Assembly: GCA_031769625.1 (NCBI GenBank)
Contig: JAUIMM010000002.1
Span: 434,001 to 498,000 of the forward strand
Length of the DNA stretch: 64,000 bases
Source of the DNA: Taudactylus pleione
Lineage: Eukaryota > Chordata > Amphibia > Anura > Myobatrachidae
Direction of reading: 5' to 3'
In this document: positions 33,762 to 43,330 of the stretch, in pieces
How the letters are laid out: the number at the start of each line of letters is the position of its first letter
Numbering within the stretch: the stretch's first letter is position 1
Program-made: the position numbers and the translations under genes
The notes under the pieces: model-generated
Seen by the model: the letters and a program-made list of their open reading frames with translations, nothing else
Told to the model about the DNA's origin: nothing
The model's database searches: none

Positions 33762-34155
33762 CTTGGGGCGGGATGCAGCATACGGAGAAATGCGGTCAAA
33801 CCCCCAAAATACATCAAGCCCCGGAATGTGATGCACGGGCTTGGTTGTGGTGGGTAACGCCATCTTCTGGATGGCATTACCCTATAGAAGCCTATGCGCT
33901 TCTATCGGCATAGTGCAGAGAGAGGGATTCCTCCCAACACCCCCTGCGGCATGCGCGTTCATCTGCGCATGGGCAGAAGGACGCCAGAGGGGCTCTGGGT
34001 CCTAGACCCGGAAGTCCCTCCATCGTGAAGGCCGCTCTTACTGACAGAGCGGTCCTTTGCGGTAATCGTCATGTATACGGCGTTACCAATGCCGGCATGC
34101 TTGCAAAGCCCGTCGGGATGCATTGCATCCCGAAAGCGATGCGCCATGCGTCCCA
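33762..34155. mobile_element. MITE-like repeat, GATGGCGTTACCC family copy 1
   Basis: Blocks GGCATTACCCTATAGAAGCC, CTCTTACTGACAGAGCGGTC and GGGATGCATTGCATCCCG recur at 44700-44980 and around the Tc1 at 45676. Several are perfect short hairpins. It is followed by a partial palindromic MITE at 34165-34275. No target duplication could be assigned. Confidence 0.65.
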
Positions 34156-34466
34156 TCCTTTCAGAGATATAAAGTGGGTGGAGATAAAGTACCAACCAAT
34201 CAGCTCCACTTTACAGGCTGTGTTTGAAAAATCACAGTTAGGAGCTGATTGGTTTATACTTTATCTCCATAATAACTGAAATCTCCTCTTATTAATAGCT
34301 AAGTTACTTAGCAGCACTACCATAGGTGTCTATGGCAGCTCTGATATTCTAGAATGCTGTTATCGCTATGTACAGGGTTTTCCTGTCTTTTTCGTTTGTC
34401 CCCCTTGTCCCCCATTAGTACATGGACCCCTTAGTTTGTTATTTATAAACGCCTGCACCTACAGTA

Positions 34467-34819
34467 CATACTTACCGACATTCCTGGGCAGCTTTCCAGG
34501 AGCAGCAGGATGGGACCTGCTGCTCTCCTCTTTGGGGGGTGGAGCCAGACGATAGACGGCATGAGGCACGCCCCATTTACAGAAAACACAGACGATTCGC
34601 GGGTCCGTGAGGAGGGGCGGTGCTAAATGACGCGATTTGCGCCATTTAGCCCAACCACTTCCCTACGAAACCGAAAATTCCGGGTAAAATCTTCCCATCC
34701 TGCCCATTTCACTAGGAAGTGGGCGGGATGCGGGAGATATGCTTACTCTTATGGGGGTGCGGGGGGTTACCCGAAAAATCGGGAGCCTCTCGTGATTCCT
34801 GGGAAAGTAGGCATGTATG
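34467..34819. mobile_element. hAT-like MITE, CATACTTGCC family, copy 4
   Basis: A 353-bp element with ends CATACTTACCGACATTC and GTAGGCATGTATG lies between perfect 8-bp duplications CTACAGTA (34459-34466 and 34820-34827). The interior contains a GACGCGATTTGCGCC hairpin. Confidence 0.9.
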
Positions 34820-34860
34820 CTACAGTATATTTTCTGTTTGCAATATATACACACACACAT

Positions 34861-34862
<2 letters not shown>

Positions 34863-34892
<30 letters not shown>
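34863..34892. repeat. (TA)n microsatellite
   Basis: About 14 TA units follow a (CA)n run. A C-homopolymer of 12 lies shortly downstream at about 34987. Confidence 0.9.
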
Positions 34893-34894
<2 letters not shown>

Positions 34895-35232
34895 TGCTCG
34901 AAGTGGGAATTTAGAGGTGGGGGAATGGAGATTGAATCCCCCCCTTTGGGCCCCTGCTTCCATTACACCCCATTGTACGTCTCACCCCCCCCCCCCCCTT
35001 ACACACACACTTCTCCCTGCCTGCTCCCCTCTCTCACACCCTGGCCTTCTCACTTACTGATTCCCTCTCTTTCACCCCCTACAATACTGACTGCCTCCCT
35101 CTGTCTGCCCCTCTCACACCCTCGCCTCTCTCTAATTCCCTCTGACCTGCACTGCTGGAATGGAGCCACTGGGAGCCTGTGTTCCTCATTACAGTTATCT
35201 GGCGCCGATGCGTGCCAATGAGAAGCTGCCAA

Positions 35233-35535
35233 ATTGGCTGGCGGCCGCGAGCCTTTTGATTGGCTGGCGGCCGCGAGCCTCCTCATTGGCTGGCGGCCGC
35301 GAGCCTTGTGATTGGCTGGCGGCCGCGAGCCTCCTCATTGGCTGGCGGCCGCGAACCTCCTGATTGGCTGGCGGCCGCGAGCCTCCTGACTGGTTGGAGG
35401 CCACGAGCCTCCTGATTGGCTGGCGGCCGTGAGCCTTCTCATTGGGTGGCGGCCGCGAGCCTCCTGATTGGCTGGCGGCCGCGAGCCTCCTCATTGGCTG
35501 GCGGCCGCGAGCCTCCTCACTGGCTGGCGGCCGCC
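35233..35535. repeat. 26-bp CpG-rich minisatellite with CCAAT box and NotI site
   Basis: About 11-12 copies of ATTGGCTGGCGGCCGCGAGC plus CTCCTG/CTCCTC occur. Every complete unit carries ATTGG (CCAAT on the other strand) and most carry GCGGCCGC. Substitutions are few. Open frames on both strands are by-products. Confidence 0.95.
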
Positions 35536-35539
35536 CAGT

Positions 35540-35816
35540 GCGTGGTGGAGGTGCTTCTATTGCAGCCGGGACCCGGTAATTTGTCCCGGCTACATGCCAG
35601 CGCCTCCGCTACCCCGATCGAGATGTGTCCCCTGAGGGACACATCTCTACACATAGCCGCCACTGTTCCAGCGCTGGGAAACCATACTGGATCCCAGCGC
35701 TGGTACATTCTTATCTGCATTTACAATGAAGTGGGGCCGGGAAGTGGCGGTATGTCATACCGCCGTATACCGCCCCACTTCGACCACTGTATATATATAT
35801 ATATATATATATATAT
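35540..35816. other. GC-rich flank of the 26-bp array and (TA)n tract
   Basis: This contains hairpins such as GAGATGTGTCCC..GGGACACATCTC and CCAGCGCTGGGA..TCCCAGCGCTGG, then (TA)13 at 35790-35816. Possibly a repeat element; no gene. Confidence 0.5.
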
Positions 35817-36550
35817 CACAGTCTTTTGTCCAGCACTTAACCCCACTATGCAGCAACTGAATCAGATGCCAGTCCTCATGTAACAATACTAATGCAGTGG
35901 TGGATGGCACTCTGAGGTAACATATCAAATGAAAAGACAGACTCTGTTGTACTCTGCTGTCCACCACTGCGTTAATATATAATATATGAGATTAAATATG
36001 GGAAAGTTTTTGAGCTTTTGTTGGCGGAAACGTTTGTTGTTTATAGCACGGTGGGAGCCTACTACAGATCTGTAAAAATACCTTGTTTTCTCGTTGGATG
36101 AGGCTTTTCGGAAACATGTAGAGCGGTCATTCATTCTTATGCATACAGTAGAGGAAGAATAAACCAGCAAGTTTTTGCTCTGAAAAAAAAAAACTAATTT
36201 GAGATCACAATAATAGGGTCTTACTTCCCCAAATCGAGTGTTACTGACATGGAAACGAGAAGTATGTACATTTATTTTTATTATGGTTACAAGTATTTTT
36301 AACTCTGAGATCAGAAGTGCACAAACTTTTTTGGTCTAAGGTCCCCACTGACATATAGGGCTCTATTAACTAAGCCAGTGGTAGGCAACCTCTGGCACTC
36401 CAGATACTATGGAAGTACACATTAAAGCATGCCCTGCCTGCTGGTGCCAATTCTATTCTGGGTCCATGTTTGTCCATGAAAGATGATGTTTTGCCGCTTT
36501 CTGAGATCTGAAATTTGGCAGGAAAATACGAACCGAGCCTACACATCTCT

Positions 36551-36551
36551 A

Positions 36552-36597
<46 letters not shown>
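36551..36597. repeat. (AAT)n microsatellite
   Basis: About 15 AAT units lie just upstream of the candidate terminal exon at 36664. Confidence 0.95.
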
Positions 36598-36663
36598 TTA
36601 TAATACTTCATGTGTGGGACTAGGCAGTTTGTGCTATTTAATGCTTATTGTTTGCTTTTATAG

Positions 36664-36689
36664 GAAGCCTGGCTAAAATATCAAAATAA
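36664..36689 (+). CDS. Candidate terminal coding exon; stop codon inside the poly(A) signal
   Basis: The polypyrimidine-rich acceptor TTGTTTGCTTTTATAG precedes an exon that, in phase with 32873-32991, reads GSLAKISK and stops at TAA 36687-36689. That stop is embedded in AATAAA (36685-36690), and a GT-rich tract GTTTGGTGTCTG follows about 25 bp later. A very short 3'UTR is therefore predicted. A different frame of this segment is open to 36731 (EAWLKYQNKYPVSNLNEFGV). It would need the weaker donor at 32988 and is less likely. Confidence 0.5.
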
Positions 36690-36690
36690 A
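36685..36690 (+). promoter_or_regulatory. Polyadenylation signal AATAAA
   Basis: A canonical hexamer lies just inside the last candidate microprotein exon and is followed by a G/T-rich downstream element at about 36714-36725. Confidence 0.5.
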
Positions 36691-36731
36691 TATCCAGTCT
36701 CCAACCTCAACGAGTTTGGTGTCTGATACTA

Positions 36732-37385
36732 AAGTAATAGAAATCGATTGGATTATTATCATGCATGTTAGTTGATGACCTCCATAGTCCTGTACACTGT
36801 ATATGTGTTATCTTCCACTCCAGTAACATACCCCATGTTCCCTGAGAGGCCAGAGAAATGGCTGGGTCTCATCAGGATTATCAAGTTTGCAGTCAGAAAA
36901 ACCATCATTCCTGACCATCATTTTCCTATGACTCAGGCTCCTGATGCTTAACAATAGCTATCACAAAATGTTTCTATAACTATTTTATTTTTCAGCTGTA
37001 ATTTATGATTTGAGCAGACCTCGGGGTAAATTTACTAAGCGGCGCTTTTCAACAATTCAGCGGTTTAGGATCCTACATTTGAAGGAACAATAATATTAAA
37101 TACAAAACACATCTGGTTTTGTATTTAATTCTATTGCATTTAATTAAATTGCATCTTTAAATACACCATTTAAATTCACCCCTTCAGGCCAACTTTTTGC
37201 AGTATTTCAAAAGTGTCCTGCTAATGTCTACCTTATGTAGCTTCTAATATTGGGGCTGCTTCAGAGATGGACATGGTGCAGATGTTTACGCAGTTGAGCA
37301 ATGTTTTGTTATTGCGCATCGGCGAAGTCTCGGAAACCCCTTATTGCGCGCGTGCGAACCCAAGTGTCCGATGGTTTTCATAGGA
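36732..37385. other. Downstream flank of the microprotein candidate
   Basis: No exon is recognised. A CGGGGTAAATTTACTAAGC terminus at 37021 suggests a decayed MITE. Confidence 0.4.
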
Positions 37386-37570
37386 CAGAGGTTCCCAAAG
37401 GCAGTCCTCAAGGCTCCCCAACAGTTCATGTTTTAGAGCTATCCATGGTTGAGCACAGGTGGTTAAATCAAATTGACTGAGGTACTAATTAAGACACCTG
37501 TGCTCAACCATGGATAGCTCTAAAACGTGAACTATTGGGGAGCCTTGAGGACCGCATTTGGGAACCTCTG
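37386..37570. mobile_element. hAT-like MITE, CAGAGGTTCCCAAA family, copy 2
   Basis: A 185-bp element with ends CAGAGGTTCCCAAA and TTTGGGAACCTCTG lies between TCATAGGA and GCATAGGA (8 bp, one mismatch). Its long inner palindrome contains GAGCTATCCATGGTTGAGC and its mirror. Confidence 0.92.
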
Positions 37571-37599
37571 GCATAGGACATTGCTAACACTTGAAAAGG

Positions 37600-37900
37600 G
37601 GTTTGCGATCCCTGGGCGGGATGTAGTTGACATCCCAGCGGTCGGAATGCTGGCGCTGAGAATGGCGGCACCAGAATCCCGCCACCAGTCAGAATCCCGG
37701 CACAAGCATCCCCACTGACTACAGTGAGTATAGGTGTTAGGGGGAGGGTTAGGCACTAGGGGGAAGGTTAGTGTTAGGCTGCTGGGGGGGAGTTAGACTC
37801 GGGGGGAGGTTAGGTTTAGGCTGCGGGGAGGGAGGGTTAGGATCCTGAGCATCAGCATCCCATACCCAACCCCCCTGGGCGTATCTGGGAGGAGACTGGG
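37600..37900. mobile_element. GTTAGGG-rich repeat with TTGACATCCCAGCGGTC end
   Basis: It begins GGGATGTAGTTGACATCCCA and continues through GCGGTCGG.., GAATCCCG and a GTTAGGGG/GGTTAGG-rich middle. The same arrangement recurs, inverted, at 58577-59076 and partly at 48330-48440. It looks like a dispersed element, not a telomeric array. Confidence 0.55.
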
Positions 37901-38842
37901 AAGCGACCTAAAGTAAGTGCAAAAAGGGGCCGTGTCAGGGGCGTGTTATGGGAGTCTCAAGAGCGTGAGCGCTGCTGTGTTCCCAATCACAAATCCGCAG
38001 CGTCAGAGGCCATCTTTCGTTGGATTAGAGAAGAGTAGCTAGAGTAGACCCTAGGCTACCGCAAATGTCGATGGTGCGGCCGATGTTGCGTCGATCTTTG
38101 AGCGTTAACAATCTCCATCGCAAATGCAAAGACCACAGAGACTGAAAGTGGGCGTCTCACCGCTCGTACACCCCATCGCACCGTCCAGCACAAAGGGAAG
38201 GCTGAGATTAGTATTTGCATATTCCCGCAACATCTATTGCAACAGTGACTTTGAATGCGGCTGCATTACCATCTCTAAATCACGCCCATAATCCATTAGG
38301 TATACACAAACCAATGTGTCTGTTTAGAATAGATAAACACTGAATACTACATTTACCACCTGAGTATGTAATACAACCAATTGTTACATTGGTATACATA
38401 TTGTGTTTTAGTTGTCTTTAATATCTTAAATACCAGTGCATTCCACTATCCTTACCCCTGGATGCTTGTAAATATGAGCAGGATGTGTACGTGATAAGGA
38501 CATGAAAGTCAGGATTTCACCCCCTGCCTGGAGTCCCTCCACCCCCCCCTTCCTGATCCAAGTCATGAGCAGCAGAAGTGGACTAAGTCGGGGAGGTCTG
38601 GGATGTATCAGCTGTTATGATCATGTCAAGACTTCCCGCTATGCCATCAGTGTCATCCAATAGGAATTCCCTGCATCTTTGCAGCTTGCAGCTTGGGTTT
38701 ACCACTTGTAACAGAAGCTGCAGACCCTCATGATTAGTTTCATAGGCATGTAGATTGCACCTAATCTGGACACCTCCTGTTCCTTATTTAGACAGGTGGT
38801 TCAGGCAAAGAAACTGTGCTTCCCCTTTTAAATTAGACTGTT
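37901..38842. other. Intergenic, no gene
   Basis: 38040-38280 has short inverted GATCG/CGATG motifs like those of the CTGATTCAG elements. Nothing else is supported. Confidence 0.4.
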
Positions 38843-39078
38843 TAGGATATATTTACTATTGGTCGATTTGAATAGTTTTTTGATCGATTTGAAATCGATC
38901 TAAATCAATGTTGTGTTTCTGGAGCTAAATCACACATTTACTAACACTTAAAAAACAACAAATAAAAAATTGTCTGTTAGTAAATGTGTGATTTAGCCCC
39001 AGAAACACAACATCGATTTAGATCAATGTTAGATCGATTTAAAATCGATTAAAAACAACCTTTATTAAATATACCCCT
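38843..39078. mobile_element. Palindromic MITE, intact copy of the LINE-target family
   Basis: Left GGATATATTTACTATTGGTC and right AAATATACCCC are the ends. The arms CAATGTTGTGTTTCTGGAGC and GCCCCAGAAACACAACATCG are mirrored around an A-rich loop. It is homologous to 7843-7869 plus 13486-13668. Confidence 0.85.
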
Positions 39079-39080
39079 AA

Positions 39081-39407
39081 TGGTGCATGCACACGGTCAG
39101 ACCAGACACCGATAAAGATATCGTTGTCTGATCGTCCTGCATGTGCTGGATGATCGTTATCAACATCCAGCACAGCACCAACCCCTAAATGACTAAACGA
39201 ATCGTGGGTCCCTATAGTTACCTGGCTGATATTGAACAGGTTGGACTGCATGCACGGGCTATGGTCGTTATAGTTATCGACCATCCGTGCCCGCGCATCG
39301 TCCATCGTTTGGGGGTTGGAAGGGGCTAAAAGATGGACAATATAAACGATAAATGATATTGTTATTGTTTATATCATCTTTCTAAATCTGAACGTGTGTA
39401 TGCGCCA
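39081..39407. mobile_element. MITE with TGGTGCATGCACACG ends
   Basis: TGGTGCATGCACACG and CGTGTGTATGCGCCA are inverted ends, flanked by TAA on both sides. It directly abuts the MITE ending at 39078. The interior contains ATGGACAATATAAACGA-like arms. Confidence 0.75.
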
Positions 39408-39836
39408 TAAGTCTTGTTTTGTAAAAGTATACTTTACTATAACATTACTAGGTCAGAAATGTATAAAAATGGATGTGTGTTTGCATCATAACTAAAGCAC
39501 CACTGCATACACTCTGGGGGCCATTTGCATCCGAGAAGCTCAATGGAACGTTGCACTTCTTTACACTACACAAACAAGATACTGTCCTTTAATTGGTTAA
39601 AGTTGATATGCAAGATTTACCTTGAAACTTTTACTTTCAAGCCTCTCAACTCTGTAACTCACTCCCTCCTTTAGCAGACTTCGGCCAGCCTCCACAACTT
39701 CAAATGTGTCATCAAGACTCACTACTTCGTACAAGCCTCTCGGCCTTCATTGTCTCAACTCACCACCTCTGATCACCTACCTACCTACCCTCTCGCCCAG
39801 TTCACCCTCTTGGTCTTCATGTTTCACACCAGAGAC
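39408..39836. other. Intergenic, no gene
   Basis: No feature is recognised. The pyrimidine-rich 39650-39830 stretch resembles common dispersed retroposed sequence. Confidence 0.35.
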
Positions 39837-39839
39837 TCT

Positions 39840-40438
39840 GGGTCTGATTCAGAGCCGCTCGTAAGCGGCCGCTCGTTCGTTCCGAGCGATGTTCGCACAT
39901 CTGCGCATGCGTATCGGTTTTAGTACGCATGCGCGAACCAGTCAGTGCGGTCAGAAATCGTGTGCTCGCAATATAGCGAATGTCTGCTAATTTGAGTGAC
40001 AGGATGAGGCGTTTGTGGGTGGTAACAGGGGAAGGTGCTTGAAAACGGGGAGTGGAGATCCGAACGCAGGCGTGCCAAACGGTCAAAACGGGCGTTTTAA
40101 GGGTGTGCATAATTAACAAAGCAGCGTCATTGACCACGTCACTTGGTTGTCTTTTAGCCTGAACTGCTCGCATGATTGCGGTAGGAAAATGCTACCACAA
40201 GAATAGCGAGCAGTTCAGACGCCTTTCGATGTACTCGATTAATCTAATAAATAGCGGAGATGACGTATGATGCGAGTGGCCAGGGGGCGTTTTTTTCAAA
40301 ATAGCGAGCGCATGTTTTGTTCGCTCGTTCAGACATAGAGGCGTCAACAGACCGCAAAGAGCGAGCATTTAATTTAAATATCCGGCCAATTTTTCAGAAC
40401 GTCCGTCCGCAAATAGCGTTCGGCTCTGAATCAGGCCC
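39840..40438. mobile_element. GGGCCTGATTCAGAGC-family MITE
   Basis: GGGTCTGATTCAGAGCCG and CGGCTCTGAATCAGGCCC are inverted ends between 3-bp duplications TCT (39837-39839 and 40439-40441). The interior holds a CGCATGCGTA..TACGCATGCG stem and GCTCGC-rich short repeats. Confidence 0.85.
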
Positions 40439-40499
40439 TCTGACCCTGCCTGTCCACCCCTTGTAGGTACAGGCTCACTGAGTGTTATTTGCTCCCTAC

Positions 40500-41465
40500 A
40501 CAGAGGTGGTTTGAGAAGTCAGGAGGAGACCTGTGAGCAGGCTCCGATTGAGCCCCCTCCTCTCCGGCGGTGCCAAAGTCTGCTGTGCATGTGCAGGTCT
40601 CCGGGAACATGGTGCCCGCGTTGTGTTCCCTGGACATCTCTAGTGGACATGCCCAAATCACCGGAAAATGGTCACGGCGGCCATTTTCCTGGGGTTTTCT
40701 GCAGCCATCGCCGGGCCGACGGAGCGGTAAGTATATTTATATGGTTGCGGCTAGATCCATATGGGTGCAGGGTGTGTGGGACCCCCTGGACCCAAGGGCC
40801 CGTGTGCACCGCACACCTTGCACCCATTATAGAAATGCCTGTCCCTTCAGTAGAAAATGACAGAATGTGATTGATTACTTAAGGCAATATCATGTTTTCC
40901 TTTGTGCCAGTTTCCTAAATGCATAATAGAATTTCATTTAATTTGAGGTTTTTCTACTCCTGAATGCAATATATGGTACACAAAGAGACTGACAGATGGT
41001 TGCTTGCAGGTATTAATCCATGCACATTGTTGGTTGTTGTCATACTGACTCTACAACAGAATTCCCTGTGCCAGAAAGAGCTGATGATAATTCAGTGTTA
41101 TAATAGCCAGAGCTCGCTTCCAAGGCAGTTCCTAGAACAGACTCTATTGATAGATCAGTACTGCCAGTAGCTGCTTTTAGAATTACAGGGTGTCTTCCGA
41201 CATTACAAACTACAGTTTTAGAATATTTTTTTGCCACATGCAGCTAATTTGTGTCTGAACAGTATTCACAACATACTTAGCTACTGTTTATGCCTCCTTT
41301 ACTGGAAACACTGGAACAGAAGTCCAAGTGGGTTGAAATAGGTACAAAAAAAATTGCCTGTCGAATATTTTAACAATGTTGAAATAATAACTGTCGAATT
41401 TGTGGAGTCAACATTGTCAATGTCGACATTAGGGACATGACTACATTCCACATCTCTGTTACCAA
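40500..41465. other. Intergenic, no gene
   Basis: 40550-40840 carries GTGCACCGCACACCTTGCAC and related blocks also seen near 32500 and 44130, a dispersed repeat. No gene is supported. Confidence 0.4.
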
Positions 41466-41469
41466 ACTG

Positions 41470-41993
41470 AGTGCCTGATTCAGAGCCACTCGCTGTTTGC
41501 CAGCGCTCGCTCTGAATCAGGGCGGGGATTTTTTATTTTTTGGGGCTCAAGGCCGCTCGCTAAGCTGTGGGTGACCACCCACAGCTTTTGCGGGTGGCTT
41601 GGCGATGGTCGTGATTATTGCGACCATCGTGCTTGTGAGGAGACCCTATGGTAGGGTCTCAGCTCTTGCAAGCCCGAGTGGACTTCCTGGTCTAATAGAG
41701 CAGGAAGTCCACTACTGACATCACGAGTGATGTCAGTAGGGCTGTCCACAAACGCCAGGCGTTCCTAAGGTACGCCTGCATTTATGCAGTCACCCCCCCA
41801 CCCCGCCCACAAAACGGGGCGAGCTGTCAATCAACATCGACAGCCGCCCCGTCTAGTAGTGAGACCCATTGCGACGGAGCTGCCGTCGCAGTACGGGTCT
41901 CGCGCATGTGCACGTTGGAGGTGGCGCATACGTAGTCGGGGACAATCAACCTGCTGGCGAGCGCTGTGCGCTCGCGAGCAGGTCTGAATCAGT
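41470..41993. mobile_element. PIF-like serial-hairpin MITE, second copy
   Basis: The ends GTGCCTGATTCAGAG and TCTGAATCAGTGAG resemble those of 5190-5729. The hairpins follow in the same order: AGCTGTGGGTGACCACCCAC, CGATGGTCG..CGACCATCG, GAGACCCTA..TAGGGTCTC, GTGGACTTCC..GGAAGTCCAC, CTGACATCACGAGTGATGTC, GGCGTTCC..GGTACGCC, GCGAGCGC..GCGCTCGC. The stems differ in sequence from the first copy, but the pairing is retained in each. Confidence 0.78.
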
Positions 41994-42292
41994 GAGTGCA
42001 AGCAATGATTTTCTGTAATTCCATTAAAGACATTAGGTTGCACTTTGTCTTTTAATACCATTTCTTTCTCCGTACGTCAACAAATCTGGTGGTCTTCACT
42101 CTGCCCTCTTGTTATGGAATGAGCACAATGACTTAACGATTTTGGAAGGTGCACAGGAATATAAATAAATGAAATGTCAATCAGCTATGAGTTTTAGTGG
42201 CCCTGCCCTATTTAAATCCAGACATCAGAGTCTTCACTACGAAAGTATGGTCTTTGCCCCACAGGTTCATGAACGCATACCATGTGATTGGA

Positions 42293-42557
42293 CAGGGCCG
42301 TAGCTAGGGTAGTGCGACCAGTGCCTTGGCACAGGGCACCGCAGGGCAGGGGGCGCAGTTTGGGTCTGTCACTTTTCCTGTTTATTATCATTCTCACTTG
42401 TAGCTTCCTCTTCTTTTATCCCCAGCATCTCCTGGCTGCTCCTATCTCTTCCCTGGCCCTTCCCCATGGCCACTTTTTCAGGTGTACTATCTTATGTCCC
42501 TATTGTCCCAATGCTCTTTCTAGCACAGGGCACCAAAAAGTCTAGTTACGGCTCTGC
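42293..42557. mobile_element. hAT-like MITE, CAGGGCCGTAGCTAG family
   Basis: CAGGGCCGTAGCTAGGG and CTAGTTACGGCTCTG are inverted ends. The flanks TGATTGGA and CAACTGGA share five of eight bases, a decayed 8-bp duplication at best. Confidence 0.6.
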
Positions 42558-42658
42558 AACTGGAAACTCATCAGACTGGAAAAAGTAACAAAATGATTTA
42601 TAGACTGTGGCCTTCACCAATCCACTGTCATACATATAAATATAATGCACAACTGTTA

Positions 42659-42966
42659 AGGGGGGTATCCACTAGAGGATTAAGTTGAACGATTACGATC
42701 GTCCAATCGTTTGCAAATCGTTTGCACAAGTGTCTAAAACGACCAGCAATGCGCGTTCCTGCTGGTCGTTTAGACATCTATCATCTTTCCAACATGCTGG
42801 TCAACCTGATGATATCGTCAGGTTCAGCATGTTTCCAGATGATTGATGACCCTGCACTGAACGACTGCTCATTCAGTGCAGGCTCATCACACGACTGACA
42901 AACGACTGAACGATTACAATGTCGTAATCGTGCAGTCGTTTTCAGATCTGGTAGTGGATACCCGCC
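42659..42966. mobile_element. TTAA-flanked MITE with GGTATCCACTAG ends
   Basis: GGGTATCCACTAG and TAGTGGATACCCG are inverted ends, flanked by TTAA at the left and TTTA at the right. The interior contains GATTACGATCGTCCAATCG and its loose mirror. Confidence 0.75.
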
Positions 42967-42969
42967 TTT

Positions 42970-43330
42970 ACTCTCCCCAGGAGAAATCCTCCAACAAAAA
43001 TCACTCGAAGAGCAAGGCATATAATTTACTGGGAGACCCAAGTGTAATGTCAACAAATGTGCAGGCTTCTCTTGCACTGGTTAATGTCATTGTTCATGAG
43101 TTCAACATCAGGCAAACAGTGGACAAGAATAGTATGCATGGGAGATTAGCAAGGAAGAAGCCACTGCTCTGCAAGAAGAACATTGCTGCAGTATAAATAT
43201 TGCGATAGACCAGTTGGATGAGCCAGAAGTCTATTGGAAGAATGTTCTGTGGATGGATGACTCTAAAACAGAACTCTTAAATGAGAAATGTTCTGTTTGG
43301 AGAAAACCAAGCACACCATTGTGGGTCTTA
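42970..43330 (+). pseudogene. Decayed Tc1-like transposase fragment
   Basis: Stops and frameshifts separate recognisable pieces. One is HGRLARKKPLLCKKN, which corresponds to the end of the DNA-binding region. The other is YWKNVLWMDDSKTEL followed by VWRKPS, the first catalytic aspartate block of Tc1 transposases. It is not from either of the other Tc1 families in this window. No TIRs are visible. Confidence 0.65.

Noticed and set aside
35050..35494. GC-rich ORFs on both strands across the 26-bp array
   Set aside because: They are by-products of the minisatellite's high GC content and repeat structure.
36664..36731. Alternative terminal reading EAWLKYQNKYPVSNLNEFGV
   Set aside because: It needs the weak donor at 32988 instead of the strong GTAAGA at 32992, so it was kept only as an alternative to the GSLAKISK end.
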